NCBI RefSeq assembly: GCF_023897015.1
Contig: NZ_JAMHFY010000012.1
Coordinates: 1-64,000 of the forward strand
Source of the DNA: Desulfosporosinus nitroreducens
GTDB taxonomy: Bacteria > Bacillota > Desulfitobacteriia > Desulfitobacteriales > Desulfitobacteriaceae
Direction: 5' to 3'
Length of the DNA: 64,000 bases
Below, one piece after another: positions 1 to 9,165 of the stretch. Under the pieces are notes generated by a model that did no database searches, was not told the origin of the DNA, and saw only the letters and a list, made by a program, of their open reading frames with translations. Positions within the stretch are counted from its first letter, which is position 1, and each line of letters opens with the position of its first letter. A program made the position numbers and the translations under genes.

Positions 1-84
1 GCTTTAGCGAGTGAGAAAGGTTTGCTTATCCGCCAGGTTGTCATACCACGCCCCGCGAAGCAATTAATTGAAAGCTTATTATAA
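1..84 (+). CDS. C-terminal fragment of a bacterial microcompartment (BMC) shell protein
   Basis: Frame 1 is open from the window edge to a TAA at 82-84 and encodes 27 residues ending in a segment with the motif VVIPRP followed by a short helical tail. An IPRP-type ending is typical of BMC-domain shell proteins (EutM/PduA/CcmK class), where it closes the domain. The next gene, 84 bases on, encodes an EutQ-like cupin, which fits an ethanolamine- or propanediol-type microcompartment locus. Only the last residues are visible, so the subfamily cannot be assigned. Confidence 0.6.
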   Translation, partial: ALASEKGLLIRQVVIPRPAKQLIESLL

Positions 85-91
85 GCATAGA

Positions 92-152
92 ACGAAGCTC
101 GATGTTCAGTGTCCAAAGTCTGATCTCCGGCTTCTGACTTCTGACATCTAAT
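92..152 (+). repeat. Dispersed intergenic repeat, copy 1
   Basis: The 17 bases at 93-109 (CGAAGCTCGATGTTCAG) recur exactly at 23155-23171, and related sequence occurs inverted at 55298-55330. The rest contains a short direct repeat of CTTCTGA. It sits between the BMC gene and eutQ and codes for nothing obvious. Confidence 0.5.
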
Positions 153-167
153 TTTAGGAGGTGTACT

Positions 168-842
168 ATGGGACGATTTATCTCGGCTAACGTTTTACGA
201 GATATGGCCAAATTAGACAAAAATATTGTTTTGGAAGAAGATAGTGTACTGACTCCCTCCGCTAAAGATTTAGCCAAAGAGTTAGGGATTACAATAAGCA
301 AAGGGAGACAAGAAATCATCAGTCATACTGTTGTAGGGCAATCGGTCGGACAACTAGTGAATTTACAATCTAGTGTTAAAGAAGTCCCAGTTTCCTCTGG
401 AACCGTCACAGACGCAGAAAACCAAACGCATGACCTAAAAAAAGCAGTGCAAAAAATCCTGGGTGAGGTTCTCAAACCTGCTTGTGAGAACCCGATAGCG
501 ACTCATGTCAAAGGGGAAACCGTGGTAATCCAGCCCTTCCTGGAAGCTCCTCCGGGGCAAAAGGTGGGACTCGTCGACGTGATCGACTCACGCGTAGGAA
601 ATCTGGCTTCGGGTTTCATGACCTTTGATCATTCTAAGTTGCCATGGCTTCTAAACTATGATGAGGTTGATTATGTCATAGAGGGAGAGTTCGTTCTAGA
701 AGTTGAGGGGCAAGTCTTCCACGCTAAAGCGGGCGATGTGCTTTATATCCCAAAAGGAAGTCAAGTGGTCTTTTCTTCTCCGACGTTTTGTAAAATATTC
801 TATGCAACCTATCCTGCGAACTGGGCAGATCTTTGCGATTAA
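168..842 (+). CDS. eutQ: EutQ-like cupin protein (ethanolamine utilisation)
   Basis: Encodes 224 residues. The N-terminal third resembles the leading segment of EutQ proteins; a low-complexity linker follows; residues about 132-218 form a cupin beta-barrel with the EutQ-like stretch YDEVDYVIEGEF (164-175) and a GD-x4-P turn near 189-195. EutQ is associated with ethanolamine microcompartments, and acetate kinase activity has been reported for family members. The ATG has an AGGAGG site seven bases upstream. It follows a BMC shell fragment and is closed by a hairpin terminator, so it looks like the last gene of that operon. The activity in this organism is inference. Confidence 0.75.
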   Translation: MGRFISANVLRDMAKLDKNIVLEEDSVLTPSAKDLAKELGITISKGRQEIISHTVVGQSVGQLVNLQSSVKEVPVSSGTVTDAENQTHDLKKAVQKILGEVLKPACENPIATHVKGETVVIQPFLEAPPGQKVGLVDVIDSRVGNLASGFMTFDHSKLPWLLNYDEVDYVIEGEFVLEVEGQVFHAKAGDVLYIPKGSQVVFSSPTFCKIFYATYPANWADLCD

Positions 843-871
843 GGACATTAAGATAATCTAGGGCTATAATT

Positions 872-898
872 ACTCTTCCTGAAAAGGAAGAGTTTTTT
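872..898 (+). terminator. Rho-independent terminator after eutQ
   Basis: ACTCTTCC (872-879) pairs perfectly with GGAAGAGT (885-892) around a five-base loop and is followed by a T run. Confidence 0.85.
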
Positions 899-1009
899 AT
901 GCCGTCAGACAGTTTTTTAATTTAAAAAGCTCATGGTAGCAAGGCGTGTTGAATATATTTAGTTCCATAGTTAGAAAATAATTTTGTGTTACAATTAGGT
1001 AATAATTAG

Positions 1010-1038
1010 TTGACCACTTAAATAATAATTAGTATAAT
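1010..1038 (+). promoter_or_regulatory. Sigma-A-type promoter for the cyd operon
   Basis: TTGACC (1010-1015) and TATAAT (1033-1038) are separated by exactly 17 bases, giving a leader of about 140 bases before cydA. The rest of the gap 899-1185 is AT-rich. A short TTGT/ACAA dyad at 984-994 is the only operator-like feature, and no full Rex-type site was found. Confidence 0.7.
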
Positions 1039-1185
1039 ATTAAATAACGCTAAGAGGGCTAAATACATATGTTTTAGGTACATAGATTTAGTGTATATTC
1101 AAAGCAAGGACAAAAGAGACAGAAGGGAGGAGAATGATCAAAATCAGAACTAAACGCTAAATGCTGATGAATTGGAGGTGTAACG

Positions 1186-2574
1186 ATGACTGAACTTATT
1201 TTATCCAGATTACAATTTGCGGTAATCACGTCATATCATTTCTTGTTCGTGCCGTTGACATTAGGACTAGGGGTCCTCGTTGCTATGATGGAGACTTGGT
1301 ATGTTAAAACAGGAAATGAAACCTACAAAAAAATGACCAAGTTCTGGGGGAAATTATTCTTAATCAATTTTGCCATGGGTGTCGTTACTGGCATAGTTCA
1401 AGAGTTCCAATTTGGTATGAACTGGTCGGAATATTCACGTTTTGTTGGGGATATTTTTGGTGCGCCTTTAGCCATTGAGGCTTTAGTTGCGTTTTTTCTG
1501 GAGTCTACCTTTTTAGGATTATGGGTTTTTGGCTGGGATAAATTATCTAAGAAGGTTCATTTAATAACTATCTGGATTGTGGCAATTTCTTCAAACATAT
1601 CGGCGTTCTTTATTCTAGTTGCTAATTCGTTTATGCAAGAACCGGTTGGCTATATTTTACGTAATGGGCGCGCCGAGATGACCGATTTTCTGGCTGTGAT
1701 TACAAATCCTCACGTGATATATCAATTTCCTCATACCGTACTTAGCGGATTTGTCACGGCTGGGTTCTTTGTCATGGGCGTTAGTGCATACCACCTTTTG
1801 AAAAGGAGTCATCTTGATGTTTTTCGGCGTTCGTTTCATATTGCTGTGATCTTTGCCTTTATCAGTACCTTGGGAGTTGCCGGAGTAGGGCATATACAAG
1901 GAATGCACCTTGTTGAATCACAACCTATGAAGATGGCTGCTGCTGAGGCACATTGGGAAACAGAAAATCCTGCAGGTTTATCGTTATATGCCTCAATCGA
2001 TGAGCAAGGACAGAAAAATAACTTTGAAATCAAGATTCCCGGGATGTTAAGCTTCCTTTCGTATAACAGTTTTACAGGCGAGGTTAAGGGAATTCATGAA
2101 CTTCAGAACTCCGCAGTTCAAGAATATGGGCCAGGAAATTATGTTCCGCCGGTAGCGTCTTTATTCTGGAGTTTCCGAATTATGTTGACTGCAGGTATGT
2201 GGTTAGTGTTGATGGCTTTGCTAGGACTTTATTTCTATAAAACGAAAGCCTATGAACAAAATACTTTGTTCTTGAAACTTTTGCTCTGGACGATCCCAGT
2301 TCCCTATATAGCTAATATTGCGGGGTGGTTTTTAGCAGAAGTCGGACGTCAACCTTGGATTGTCTATGGGTTACAAAGAGTTGAACATGGTGTATCAACC
2401 TCAGTTTCAATGTTTTCCATGTTGATTGCGTTTGTGGGCTTTATGCTGGTATATGCAGCCTTGGCGGCAGCGGATCTTTACCTGATGGTTAAGTTTATTA
2501 AGAAAGGTCCAGAAGAGGCTAATGTGGATGAACACCTGAATAGTGAAGTTAAGGGGGCGTCATTATGGACTTAA
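1186..2574 (+). CDS. cydA: Cytochrome bd ubiquinol/menaquinol oxidase subunit I
   Basis: Encodes a 462-residue multi-pass membrane protein that oxidises quinol and carries haems b558, b595 and d, reducing oxygen to water. H18, in the stretch SYHFLFVPLTLG, matches the N-terminal haem-ligand histidine of CydA. A QEF segment in an early helix and the signature GRQPW at about 387-391 are also present. The region between helices 6 and 7 is short, as in the Bacillus-type short Q-loop class. A GGAGG site precedes the ATG. It is the first gene of cydABDC and overlaps cydB by 10 bases. In an anaerobe it probably scavenges oxygen (inference). Confidence 0.97.
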   Translation: MTELILSRLQFAVITSYHFLFVPLTLGLGVLVAMMETWYVKTGNETYKKMTKFWGKLFLINFAMGVVTGIVQEFQFGMNWSEYSRFVGDIFGAPLAIEALVAFFLESTFLGLWVFGWDKLSKKVHLITIWIVAISSNISAFFILVANSFMQEPVGYILRNGRAEMTDFLAVITNPHVIYQFPHTVLSGFVTAGFFVMGVSAYHLLKRSHLDVFRRSFHIAVIFAFISTLGVAGVGHIQGMHLVESQPMKMAAAEAHWETENPAGLSLYASIDEQGQKNNFEIKIPGMLSFLSYNSFTGEVKGIHELQNSAVQEYGPGNYVPPVASLFWSFRIMLTAGMWLVLMALLGLYFYKTKAYEQNTLFLKLLLWTIPVPYIANIAGWFLAEVGRQPWIVYGLQRVEHGVSTSVSMFSMLIAFVGFMLVYAALAAADLYLMVKFIKKGPEEANVDEHLNSEVKGASLWT

Positions 2575-3569
2575 ATATCCTCTGGTTCATACTCATTACC
2601 GTTTTGTTTGCAGGCTTCTTTTTTCTCGAAGGGTTTGATTTCGGAGTAGGAATTTTACTTCCTTTCCTGGGTAAAAACGATCAAGAGCGTCGAGTCCTCA
2701 TTAATACGATCGGACCGCACTGGGATGGAAATGAAGTTTGGTTGATTACGGCCGGTGGAGCCATGTTTGCAGCATTTCCAAATTGGTACTCCACCTTGTT
2801 TAGTGGCTTTTTTCTCGCCTTGTTTCTAGTGTTAGTTTCCTTAATAATTCGTGGTGTTGCCTTCGAATTTCGCAGCAGTGATTCCAATCCGCTTTGGCGA
2901 AGTACGTGGGACTGGATGATTTTCACAGGAAGCTTCTTGTCAGCGCTTCTTTGGGGCGTTGCAATGACAAATCTGGTTAGAGGAGTGCCGATTGATGCGA
3001 AAATGCAATATGTTGGAACCTTCTTTGATCTTCTCTCTCCATATGCCATAGTTGGCGGTTTGACCACACTGTTCGTTTTCATGTTTCATGGTGCCTTGTT
3101 CCTGAGCCTAAAGACCACTGGTGAGATGGCTGAGCGGGCTATGAAAGCGGCCCAAAGTATTGCATTAGCAGCAATTCCGGTAGTTATACTGTTAGCTGGT
3201 CTAAGCTATTTCCAGACGGATCTCTTTGCAAGTTTAGGTGCGAGTATTACCTTAGTTGGTTCCGGTGCGGCCCTTATCTTGGCCTTAATTTTGATACGTT
3301 CTCGTAAAGCAGGCTGGGCGTTTATCCTGAATGGTATAACCATTCTGTTGTTTACCATATCCTTATTCTGGGGGCTTTTCCCTCGCGTGATGGTTTCTAG
3401 TCTCAATATGCAGTGGAGTCTAACCATTTATAATGCATCGTCGAGCCCATACACACTGAAAATAATGACGATCATAGCTTTGGTTATGGTACCCATTGTG
3501 CTTCTGTATCAAGGATGGACTTATTGGGTCTTCCGCAATCGCGTCACAGAAAAAAATCTTCACTATTAA
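2565..3569 (+). CDS. cydB: Cytochrome bd oxidase subunit II
   Basis: Encodes a 334-residue membrane protein, the usual length for CydB. It opens with a helix carrying FFLEGFDFGVGILLPF, the conserved start of the family, followed by the GPHWDGNEVWLI segment. It pairs with CydA to form the oxidase core. Translation is probably coupled to cydA: the start codon lies inside the last codons of cydA and its ribosome site (AAGGGGG) is within that gene. A long palindrome lies just after the stop codon. Confidence 0.97.
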   Translation: MDLNILWFILITVLFAGFFFLEGFDFGVGILLPFLGKNDQERRVLINTIGPHWDGNEVWLITAGGAMFAAFPNWYSTLFSGFFLALFLVLVSLIIRGVAFEFRSSDSNPLWRSTWDWMIFTGSFLSALLWGVAMTNLVRGVPIDAKMQYVGTFFDLLSPYAIVGGLTTLFVFMFHGALFLSLKTTGEMAERAMKAAQSIALAAIPVVILLAGLSYFQTDLFASLGASITLVGSGAALILALILIRSRKAGWAFILNGITILLFTISLFWGLFPRVMVSSLNMQWSLTIYNASSSPYTLKIMTIIALVMVPIVLLYQGWTYWVFRNRVTEKNLHY

Positions 3570-3580
3570 GAAGGTTTTCA

Positions 3581-3622
3581 TATAGAATAAGGGGCAAGAT
3601 ATATCTTGCCCCTTATTCTATA
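3581..3622. terminator. Perfect 42-bp palindrome after cydB
   Basis: Bases 3581-3601 are the exact reverse complement of 3602-3622, so the 21-bp arms leave no unpaired centre. A run of four G in one arm faces four C in the other. A T-rich tract is present only within the arm, so termination efficiency is uncertain. The element separates cydAB from cydDC and may set their relative expression. Confidence 0.6.
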
Positions 3623-3766
3623 TGACCTCAAAATAACTCAAGAACCGTCTCCACATCCTATCCGTTCTAAGCCCAGCTAACCAGAATTTAAGGGGGCAAT
3701 TGCAAAGTGAACATTTTAGTGGAGTGAATGGGGAACGTGTGTGAATGTGTGCTAGGAGATGACAAT

Positions 3767-5527
3767 ATGTTTAATAAACGGTTAATCCGGGAGGGGAAGT
3801 CTGTTTGGGGATTTCTGTCGCTCACGGTTGGCCTCAATATAGGGATTGCATTACTCGCAGTCCTTCAGGCTTGGTTTTTCTCCAGCATTGTTGCAAGGGT
3901 CTTCTTGGAGGGGGCGTCTCTTAAAGCAGTCTGGAATTCTCTGATAATGATTCTTGGAATCTTTGGTATAAGAGCAGTTTTTCAATGGTGCAGCGAGATA
4001 TGTGCTTTTGAAGCATCCTCCCGTATCAGGATAAGTTTACGGGAACGGTTGCTGAACCATATCATGTTCTTAGGACCAATGTATGCTCGAGGAGAACGAT
4101 CCGGAGAGTTAATCACAACTGTGGTGGATGGAATAGAAGCACTTGAGGATTATTTTTCCAAATCCCTGCCTCAAATGGTTCTGGCGGCAGGGATACCGCT
4201 CTTAATTTTAATATTTGTCTTTCCCCTGGATTGGAAGTCCGGCTTAATTCTACTTTTGACGGGTCCGCTCATTCCAATCTTTATGATGTTGATTGGAAAA
4301 ATGGCAGAAAAAAAGTCACTTCAGCAGTGGCAAAGCTTAAGTTGGATGAGTGCTCATTTTTTAGATATATTACAGGGTTTAACTACACTTAAAGCTTTTG
4401 GCCGCGCAAAAGATCAGATACATGTAATCGAAAGAGTTAGTGATTCTTTTCGAAAGACAACACTCAATGTCTTGAGAGTAGCTTTCTTATCTGCACTGGT
4501 CTTAGAGTTTCTAGCCACAATTAGCACAGCCCTGGTTGCAGTTACTATAGGATTGAGGTTGGTCAATGGAACCCTCTCTTACTCATCAGGGTTGTTTCTC
4601 TTACTGCTTGCTCCTGAATTTTATATCCCGCTAAGAAACCTCGGCTTAAATTTTCATGCTGGGTTGTCTGGGATAAACGCTGCTGTTCGTATCTTTGAAA
4701 TATTAGATCTCCCTTTAATGAATGAGATCAAACAGCAAACAGTCAATGATGATTTCGTTGCAAAGCCTCAAGATCAGGTGTTACTATCAAATTTTAATAT
4801 TTCTTTTAAACAAGTTGGCTTAACTTATCAAGCCGGAGAGACTCCCACTCTAAAAGGGATCAATTTTTCCATAAATTCAGGAGAAAAGATAGCTCTCGTC
4901 GGTCCAAGCGGAGCAGGTAAAACATCCATTGCTCAACTGCTGCTTCGTTTTATTGCCCCTGCTTCAGGACAAGTTTTCGTCAATGAAACTTTGCTCGATA
5001 CAATTTCTGTGGAAAAATGGCGGGATCAGATCGCTTATGTTCCTCAAAATCCACATTTATTTGCGGGCAGCATAGCGGAAAATATTCGCTTTGGCAGGTC
5101 TTCTGCAACCTTGGAAGAGGTTGTCAGAGCAGCTCAGGAGGCCTCAGCCAATGAATTTATTATGAATCTTCCGGATGGATACCAAACTCACCTGGGAGAA
5201 GGAGGCACTCGCTTAAGCGGGGGACAGGCCCAAAGGATTGCACTTGCCAGGGCATTTTTAAAAGATGCCCCACTTCTTATTTTGGATGAAGCAACTTCAA
5301 ACTTGGACTTAGAGAGTGAGTACTTTGTTCAGGAGGCCTTACAACGCTTATTAAGAGGAAGGACTGCCTTAATCATTGCCCACCGGCTGGATACGGTTTT
5401 CCAAGCAAGTCGCATCCTGGTAATGGATCAAGGGCAGATCATAGAAGAGGGTACCCATGAGGAATTGATGGAAGTGCAGGGGCTTTATTTTCGCATGGTG
5501 AAAGAATATCGAGGTGAATTACTATGA
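3767..5527 (+). CDS. cydD: Thiol reductant ABC exporter subunit CydD
   Basis: Encodes 586 residues: a six-helix ABC transporter domain followed by an ATPase domain. The ATPase has Walker A GPSGAGKT near residue 378, signature RLSGGQAQR near 482 and Walker B LLILDEATSN near 502. CydDC exports cysteine/glutathione and haem-linked reductant needed to assemble cytochrome bd. An in-frame ATG at 3728 exists, but its purine stretch is only three bases away. The ATG at 3767 has AGGAG at a good distance and gives the normal family length. It overlaps cydC by four bases (ATGA). Confidence 0.93.
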   Translation: MFNKRLIREGKSVWGFLSLTVGLNIGIALLAVLQAWFFSSIVARVFLEGASLKAVWNSLIMILGIFGIRAVFQWCSEICAFEASSRIRISLRERLLNHIMFLGPMYARGERSGELITTVVDGIEALEDYFSKSLPQMVLAAGIPLLILIFVFPLDWKSGLILLLTGPLIPIFMMLIGKMAEKKSLQQWQSLSWMSAHFLDILQGLTTLKAFGRAKDQIHVIERVSDSFRKTTLNVLRVAFLSALVLEFLATISTALVAVTIGLRLVNGTLSYSSGLFLLLLAPEFYIPLRNLGLNFHAGLSGINAAVRIFEILDLPLMNEIKQQTVNDDFVAKPQDQVLLSNFNISFKQVGLTYQAGETPTLKGINFSINSGEKIALVGPSGAGKTSIAQLLLRFIAPASGQVFVNETLLDTISVEKWRDQIAYVPQNPHLFAGSIAENIRFGRSSATLEEVVRAAQEASANEFIMNLPDGYQTHLGEGGTRLSGGQAQRIALARAFLKDAPLLILDEATSNLDLESEYFVQEALQRLLRGRTALIIAHRLDTVFQASRILVMDQGQIIEEGTHEELMEVQGLYFRMVKEYRGELL

Positions 5528-7299
5528 AGAGCACAACCTGGCTAATTCATTTGATATTACCTTATTGGCGGCGAATCCTGCTTGCTTTAATATTGAGTGC
5601 CCTGACAATTACGAGTCATATTGGCTTAATGGCAACGTCTGCCTATCTTTTAGCCCGTGCTGCTCTTCATCCGCCAGTTCTTGATTTAATGGTAACCATT
5701 GTTGGTGTTCGTTTCTTTGGGCTCTCCCGTGCGGTCTTTCGCTATTTAGAACGCTATGTTTCACATGATGTGACATTCCGAGTGTTAAGCCGAATACGAG
5801 TGAAGTTTTACCAAGGGCTAGAACCTTTGGCTCCGGCTCTACTTTTAAATTTTCGCAGTGCAGACCTTCTTAGACGGATTGTTGCAGATGTTGAAACTCA
5901 ACAAAATCTATTTCTGAAGGTTTTGTCTCCGCCTATTGTAGCGGTACTGGTTCTCTGTGGATATGGTTTTTTTCTCGCTCGTTATGACATGAGGTTTACC
6001 GTCATTTTGGCGGCCAGTTTTCTTATGGCAGGGCTTGTGATTCCATGGCTAATTAAAAGTCTGAGTAAAAGGGCAGGGCATCACTTAATTACGTTAAGAG
6101 CAGAGTTGAATTCGCAGGTTGGCGACAGCCTTTTAGGAATTACTGAATTAGCAGCTTACGGTCAGGTCCAATCGCACTTAGAGAAAATTCGAAATACTAA
6201 CCAGAAATTGACCAATCATCAACGACGAGTCGCTTGGCTGTCAGCGTTTTCCTTAGCTTTAACAGGGATGCTCGCTAATCTTAGCATGTGGATGATCCTC
6301 GTTCTGGGAATAATCCTCGTAGAAAAAGGAAAATTGAGTGGGGTTAACTTAGGAATGTTAGCCCTTGGAACTTTGAGTAGCTTTGAAGCGCTCTTTCCCT
6401 TAGCGCTTGTTCCCCATCATTTGGAACAAAACCGTGCTGCGGCGGACCGCTTGCTTGAGTTGATTGAGGCTGAACCTGCCATTAAAGATCATGAAGCAGT
6501 GTTTGCTAAACCTCAAGAAATGAGTCTCACCTTCCATGAGGTAAGTTTTAAGTATGGGGAAAGTGAACCTTGGGCTTTGAAGCAATTATCATTGCAAATT
6601 GCCGAGAAGGGCAAAGTAGCAATTGTTGGAGCGAGCGGGGCAGGTAAGACTAGTATAGTAAATCTTCTCCTGCGTTTTTGGGAATACAATGAGGGTCGCA
6701 TCGAATTGGGAGGGCAGTCTCTTCAGCAGTATACCCAAGAAGAGGTTCGAGACTTTGTAGGAGTTGTGACGCAACGAACCCACATCTTCAATGCAACAAT
6801 TCGGGAAAATCTCCTTTTAGCAAAACCTGGGGCAAGTGAAGAGGAACTAATCCTAGCGTCTCAGAGAGCGAAGCTTCATGATTTTGTCCAATCATTGCCT
6901 AAAGGATATGACAGCTTGGTCGGAGAAGGCGGTTTTAAACTTTCTGGGGGACAGAGGCAGCGGTTAGCAATCGCCCGAGTCTTACTAAAAAACGCTCCGA
7001 TTTTGATCCTGGATGAAGCTATGGAAGGTCTTGATCCGATTACAGAACGTGATGTGTTGGAGGAGGTGTACAAACTTATGGACGGACGTACCACACTAGT
7101 AATAACACATCACATATCTGGGTTAGAGAGAATGGATGAGATCCTGGTTCTCGACCAAGGTCAAGTCGTCGAGCGTGGTAAACACCGTGAGCTTCTTCAA
7201 AAGAAAGGCTTTTATCGGAAGCTGTGGGATAGGAGAGAAGTAACACCATCAATACAACATAGAACAAAGGAGACAGAAGTGGCTTTAAATCTCCTTTAA
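5524..7299 (+). CDS. cydC: Thiol reductant ABC exporter subunit CydC
   Basis: Encodes 591 residues and is the heterodimer partner of CydD. The membrane domain carries the CydC-type stretches GLMATSAYLLARAA and RAVFRYLERYVSHD. The ATPase domain has Walker A GASGAGKT near 369, signature KLSGGQRQR near 472 and Walker B ILILDEAMEGLDP near 493. The start overlaps the cydD stop (ATGA), so translation is coupled. The order cydA-B-D-C mirrors the Bacillus cyd operon, and exporter and oxidase are probably co-regulated despite the palindrome between cydB and cydD. Confidence 0.93.
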   Translation: MKSTTWLIHLILPYWRRILLALILSALTITSHIGLMATSAYLLARAALHPPVLDLMVTIVGVRFFGLSRAVFRYLERYVSHDVTFRVLSRIRVKFYQGLEPLAPALLLNFRSADLLRRIVADVETQQNLFLKVLSPPIVAVLVLCGYGFFLARYDMRFTVILAASFLMAGLVIPWLIKSLSKRAGHHLITLRAELNSQVGDSLLGITELAAYGQVQSHLEKIRNTNQKLTNHQRRVAWLSAFSLALTGMLANLSMWMILVLGIILVEKGKLSGVNLGMLALGTLSSFEALFPLALVPHHLEQNRAAADRLLELIEAEPAIKDHEAVFAKPQEMSLTFHEVSFKYGESEPWALKQLSLQIAEKGKVAIVGASGAGKTSIVNLLLRFWEYNEGRIELGGQSLQQYTQEEVRDFVGVVTQRTHIFNATIRENLLLAKPGASEEELILASQRAKLHDFVQSLPKGYDSLVGEGGFKLSGGQRQRLAIARVLLKNAPILILDEAMEGLDPITERDVLEEVYKLMDGRTTLVITHHISGLERMDEILVLDQGQVVERGKHRELLQKKGFYRKLWDRREVTPSIQHRTKETEVALNLL

Positions 7300-7342
7300 T
7301 ATGGGTATCTGCAGCAATTTTTTCACTCTAAAGCAATGGGGG

Positions 7343-8668
7343 TTACTCTTCGTGCTCTGTCTCATTGTCCAGCATTAAATCTGCTTCACTGGCAGGAAGA
7401 GTCTGGACATCCTTAAGCTTGCGAGCAATTGTACGGCTCTTTCTAGTTGCAGTATCAATAGTATTGCTCGCTTCCTGAAGTTTTTTCTGAGTTTTTTCCA
7501 GGATCTCAACAAATTTCCCAAATTCCGTTTTAACGGCGCTAAGTAAATTCCAAACTTCACTGGAACGTTTCTCAATAGCCAATGTCTTGAAACCCATTTG
7601 CAGGCTATTGAGGAGGGCTGCTAGTGTGGTTGGTCCTGTTATGATAACCCTGTACTCTCGTTGGAGAAGTTCACAAAGACCAGGCCGACGCAGCACTTCA
7701 GCATATAATCCTTCAACCGGTAAGAAGAGAATGCCAAAATCGGTGGTGTTGGGCGGATCGATGTATTTATCTCTGATCGTTTTCCCCTCTAGTTTAATGC
7801 GGTTTTCAAGAGATTTGCCGAGCTCTTCGATGCGCGGTAGATTGGCTTGATCTTGTGCTTCGATTAATCGTTCGTAATCCTCAATTGGAAATTTTGCATC
7901 GATAGGAAGCCATATAATATTGTCCTGTCCGTCTCGGGCAGGCAGCTTAATTGCAAATTCTACTCGATCGTTACTTCCGGCTTTAGTAGTTACATTAGAA
8001 GAATATTGTTCTGGAGTAAGTATCTGCTCCAACAAACTGCCGAGTTGTATTTCCCCCCAAATCCCTCGTGTTTTAACATTAGTCAGGACTTTTTTTAAGT
8101 CACCAACGCCAGAAGCCAGGGTTTGCATTTCTCCAAGCCCTTTGTGCACTGCTTCTAATCGCTCACTGACTAATTTGAAGGATTCTCCTAAACGTTGCTC
8201 AAGGGTGGCGCTGAGTTTTTCGTCTACGGTTGCGCGCATCTGGTCTAATCTTTGACCATTATCTTGCTGGAGTAGGAGAAGACGTTCCTCCACTGTTTTG
8301 CGCATTTGTTCTAATTTAAGATCATTCGTTTTCGTAAGGGAGCCTAACTGAGTGGCGAAAATGTCCAATTGGTTGCGTTGAAGGTTAGCGATTTCAGCCA
8401 TACGGGCCAGTACGGAATCGTTAAACGAACGGACGGACTGATTTAATTCCTCGCGGACCTGTCTTGCGTTATTATTTGATTCTTCACGATTCTTGGATAT
8501 TTCTCCATTGACAAGTCGTTCGTTACGTTCGAGATTTTTCTCTAGAGAATTAAATTGATTCTCTAGCTTACCAAAGGGATTCCGTGTCGAACGGATAATT
8601 AAGATTATAAGTAAAATGATGGTGATGAGGACAAGGATGATTAATCCTATCAGTAACTGTTCTGTCAT
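7343..8668 (-). CDS. rmuC: DNA recombination protein RmuC
   Basis: Encodes 441 residues. One N-terminal membrane helix (residues about 5-27, rich in L/I/V) is followed by a long charged coiled coil to about residue 190. The RmuC domain comes next, recognisable by GIWGEIQLGSLLEQIL, LPIDAKFP and ITGPTTLAALLNSLQMGF. RmuC limits recombination at inverted repeats and has a predicted endonuclease-like core. An AGGAGG site precedes the ATG. The gene is transcribed towards cydC and is the only minus-strand gene between the cyd and thi clusters. The acidic C-terminal tail is unremarkable. Confidence 0.92.
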   Translation of the reverse strand: MTEQLLIGLIILVLITIILLIILIIRSTRNPFGKLENQFNSLEKNLERNERLVNGEISKNREESNNNARQVREELNQSVRSFNDSVLARMAEIANLQRNQLDIFATQLGSLTKTNDLKLEQMRKTVEERLLLLQQDNGQRLDQMRATVDEKLSATLEQRLGESFKLVSERLEAVHKGLGEMQTLASGVGDLKKVLTNVKTRGIWGEIQLGSLLEQILTPEQYSSNVTTKAGSNDRVEFAIKLPARDGQDNIIWLPIDAKFPIEDYERLIEAQDQANLPRIEELGKSLENRIKLEGKTIRDKYIDPPNTTDFGILFLPVEGLYAEVLRRPGLCELLQREYRVIITGPTTLAALLNSLQMGFKTLAIEKRSSEVWNLLSAVKTEFGKFVEILEKTQKKLQEASNTIDTATRKSRTIARKLKDVQTLPASEADLMLDNETEHEE

Positions 8669-8892
8669 AGCTGCCTCCTGTTGTTATGTATTGTATTTCG
8701 ATTAATACTTTATCATATCAGGGAGACAAACTGGTGTTTTTCAATAGATATTATCTTGATACAATAAAGGTCCCTTGAAAATTTGGACCAATCTCTAATT
8801 CGTTCGGAGGTATATGTTAACTAAAATATAGCGTCCTGACCATTGACTTTACGCTTTTTCCATGTTAGTTTTATAACAAATAAATTATGTTA

Positions 8893-8992
8893 TGGGCAGG
8901 GGAGCTGGAAAGGCTGGCTGAGATTTAGACCCTAAAAAGTCTAAGACCCTTTTAACCTGATCTGGATAATGCCAGCGTAGGTAAGCAGTTTA
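8893..8992 (+). promoter_or_regulatory. TPP riboswitch (THI element)
   Basis: The aptamer hallmarks appear in order: GGGGAGC near 8899, GGCTGAGAT (8933-8941 region), a short variable stem made by TTAGAC/GTCTAA, GACCCTTTTAACCTGATC, and GGATAATGCCAGCGTAGG ending near 8981. It lies upstream of thiD-cytX-thiM-thiE and is followed by a strong terminator. This predicts transcription termination when thiamine pyrophosphate is bound. A TTGACT hexamer at 8843-8848 could be the -35 box, but no well-spaced -10 box was found. Confidence 0.95.
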
Positions 8993-9008
8993 CTCTTTTG
9001 TGAAAATG

Positions 9009-9049
9009 AAAGAGCACAAATCTTATTCTGGAGATTTGTGCTCTTTTTT
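9009..9049 (+). terminator. Riboswitch-controlled terminator
   Basis: AGAGCACAAATCT (9011-9023) pairs with AGATTTGTGCTCT (9032-9044) around an eight-base loop and runs into six T. It is the expression platform of the TPP riboswitch. Confidence 0.92.
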
Positions 9050-9165
9050 GTACTGCCGGAAAGAATACCTAATAAGAGCAACGAAGGCTGTCGCCATCGC
9101 CTGAATGTTGGCGTTGGCCAAGTTTTCTATATTCAAAGAGACTAAAACGATGCAGGAGGTATGAT

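Noticed and set aside
984-994. TTGT/ACAA dyad upstream of cydA as a Rex operator
   Set aside because: Too short: Rex sites carry TTGTGA and TCACAA arms with a longer spacer.
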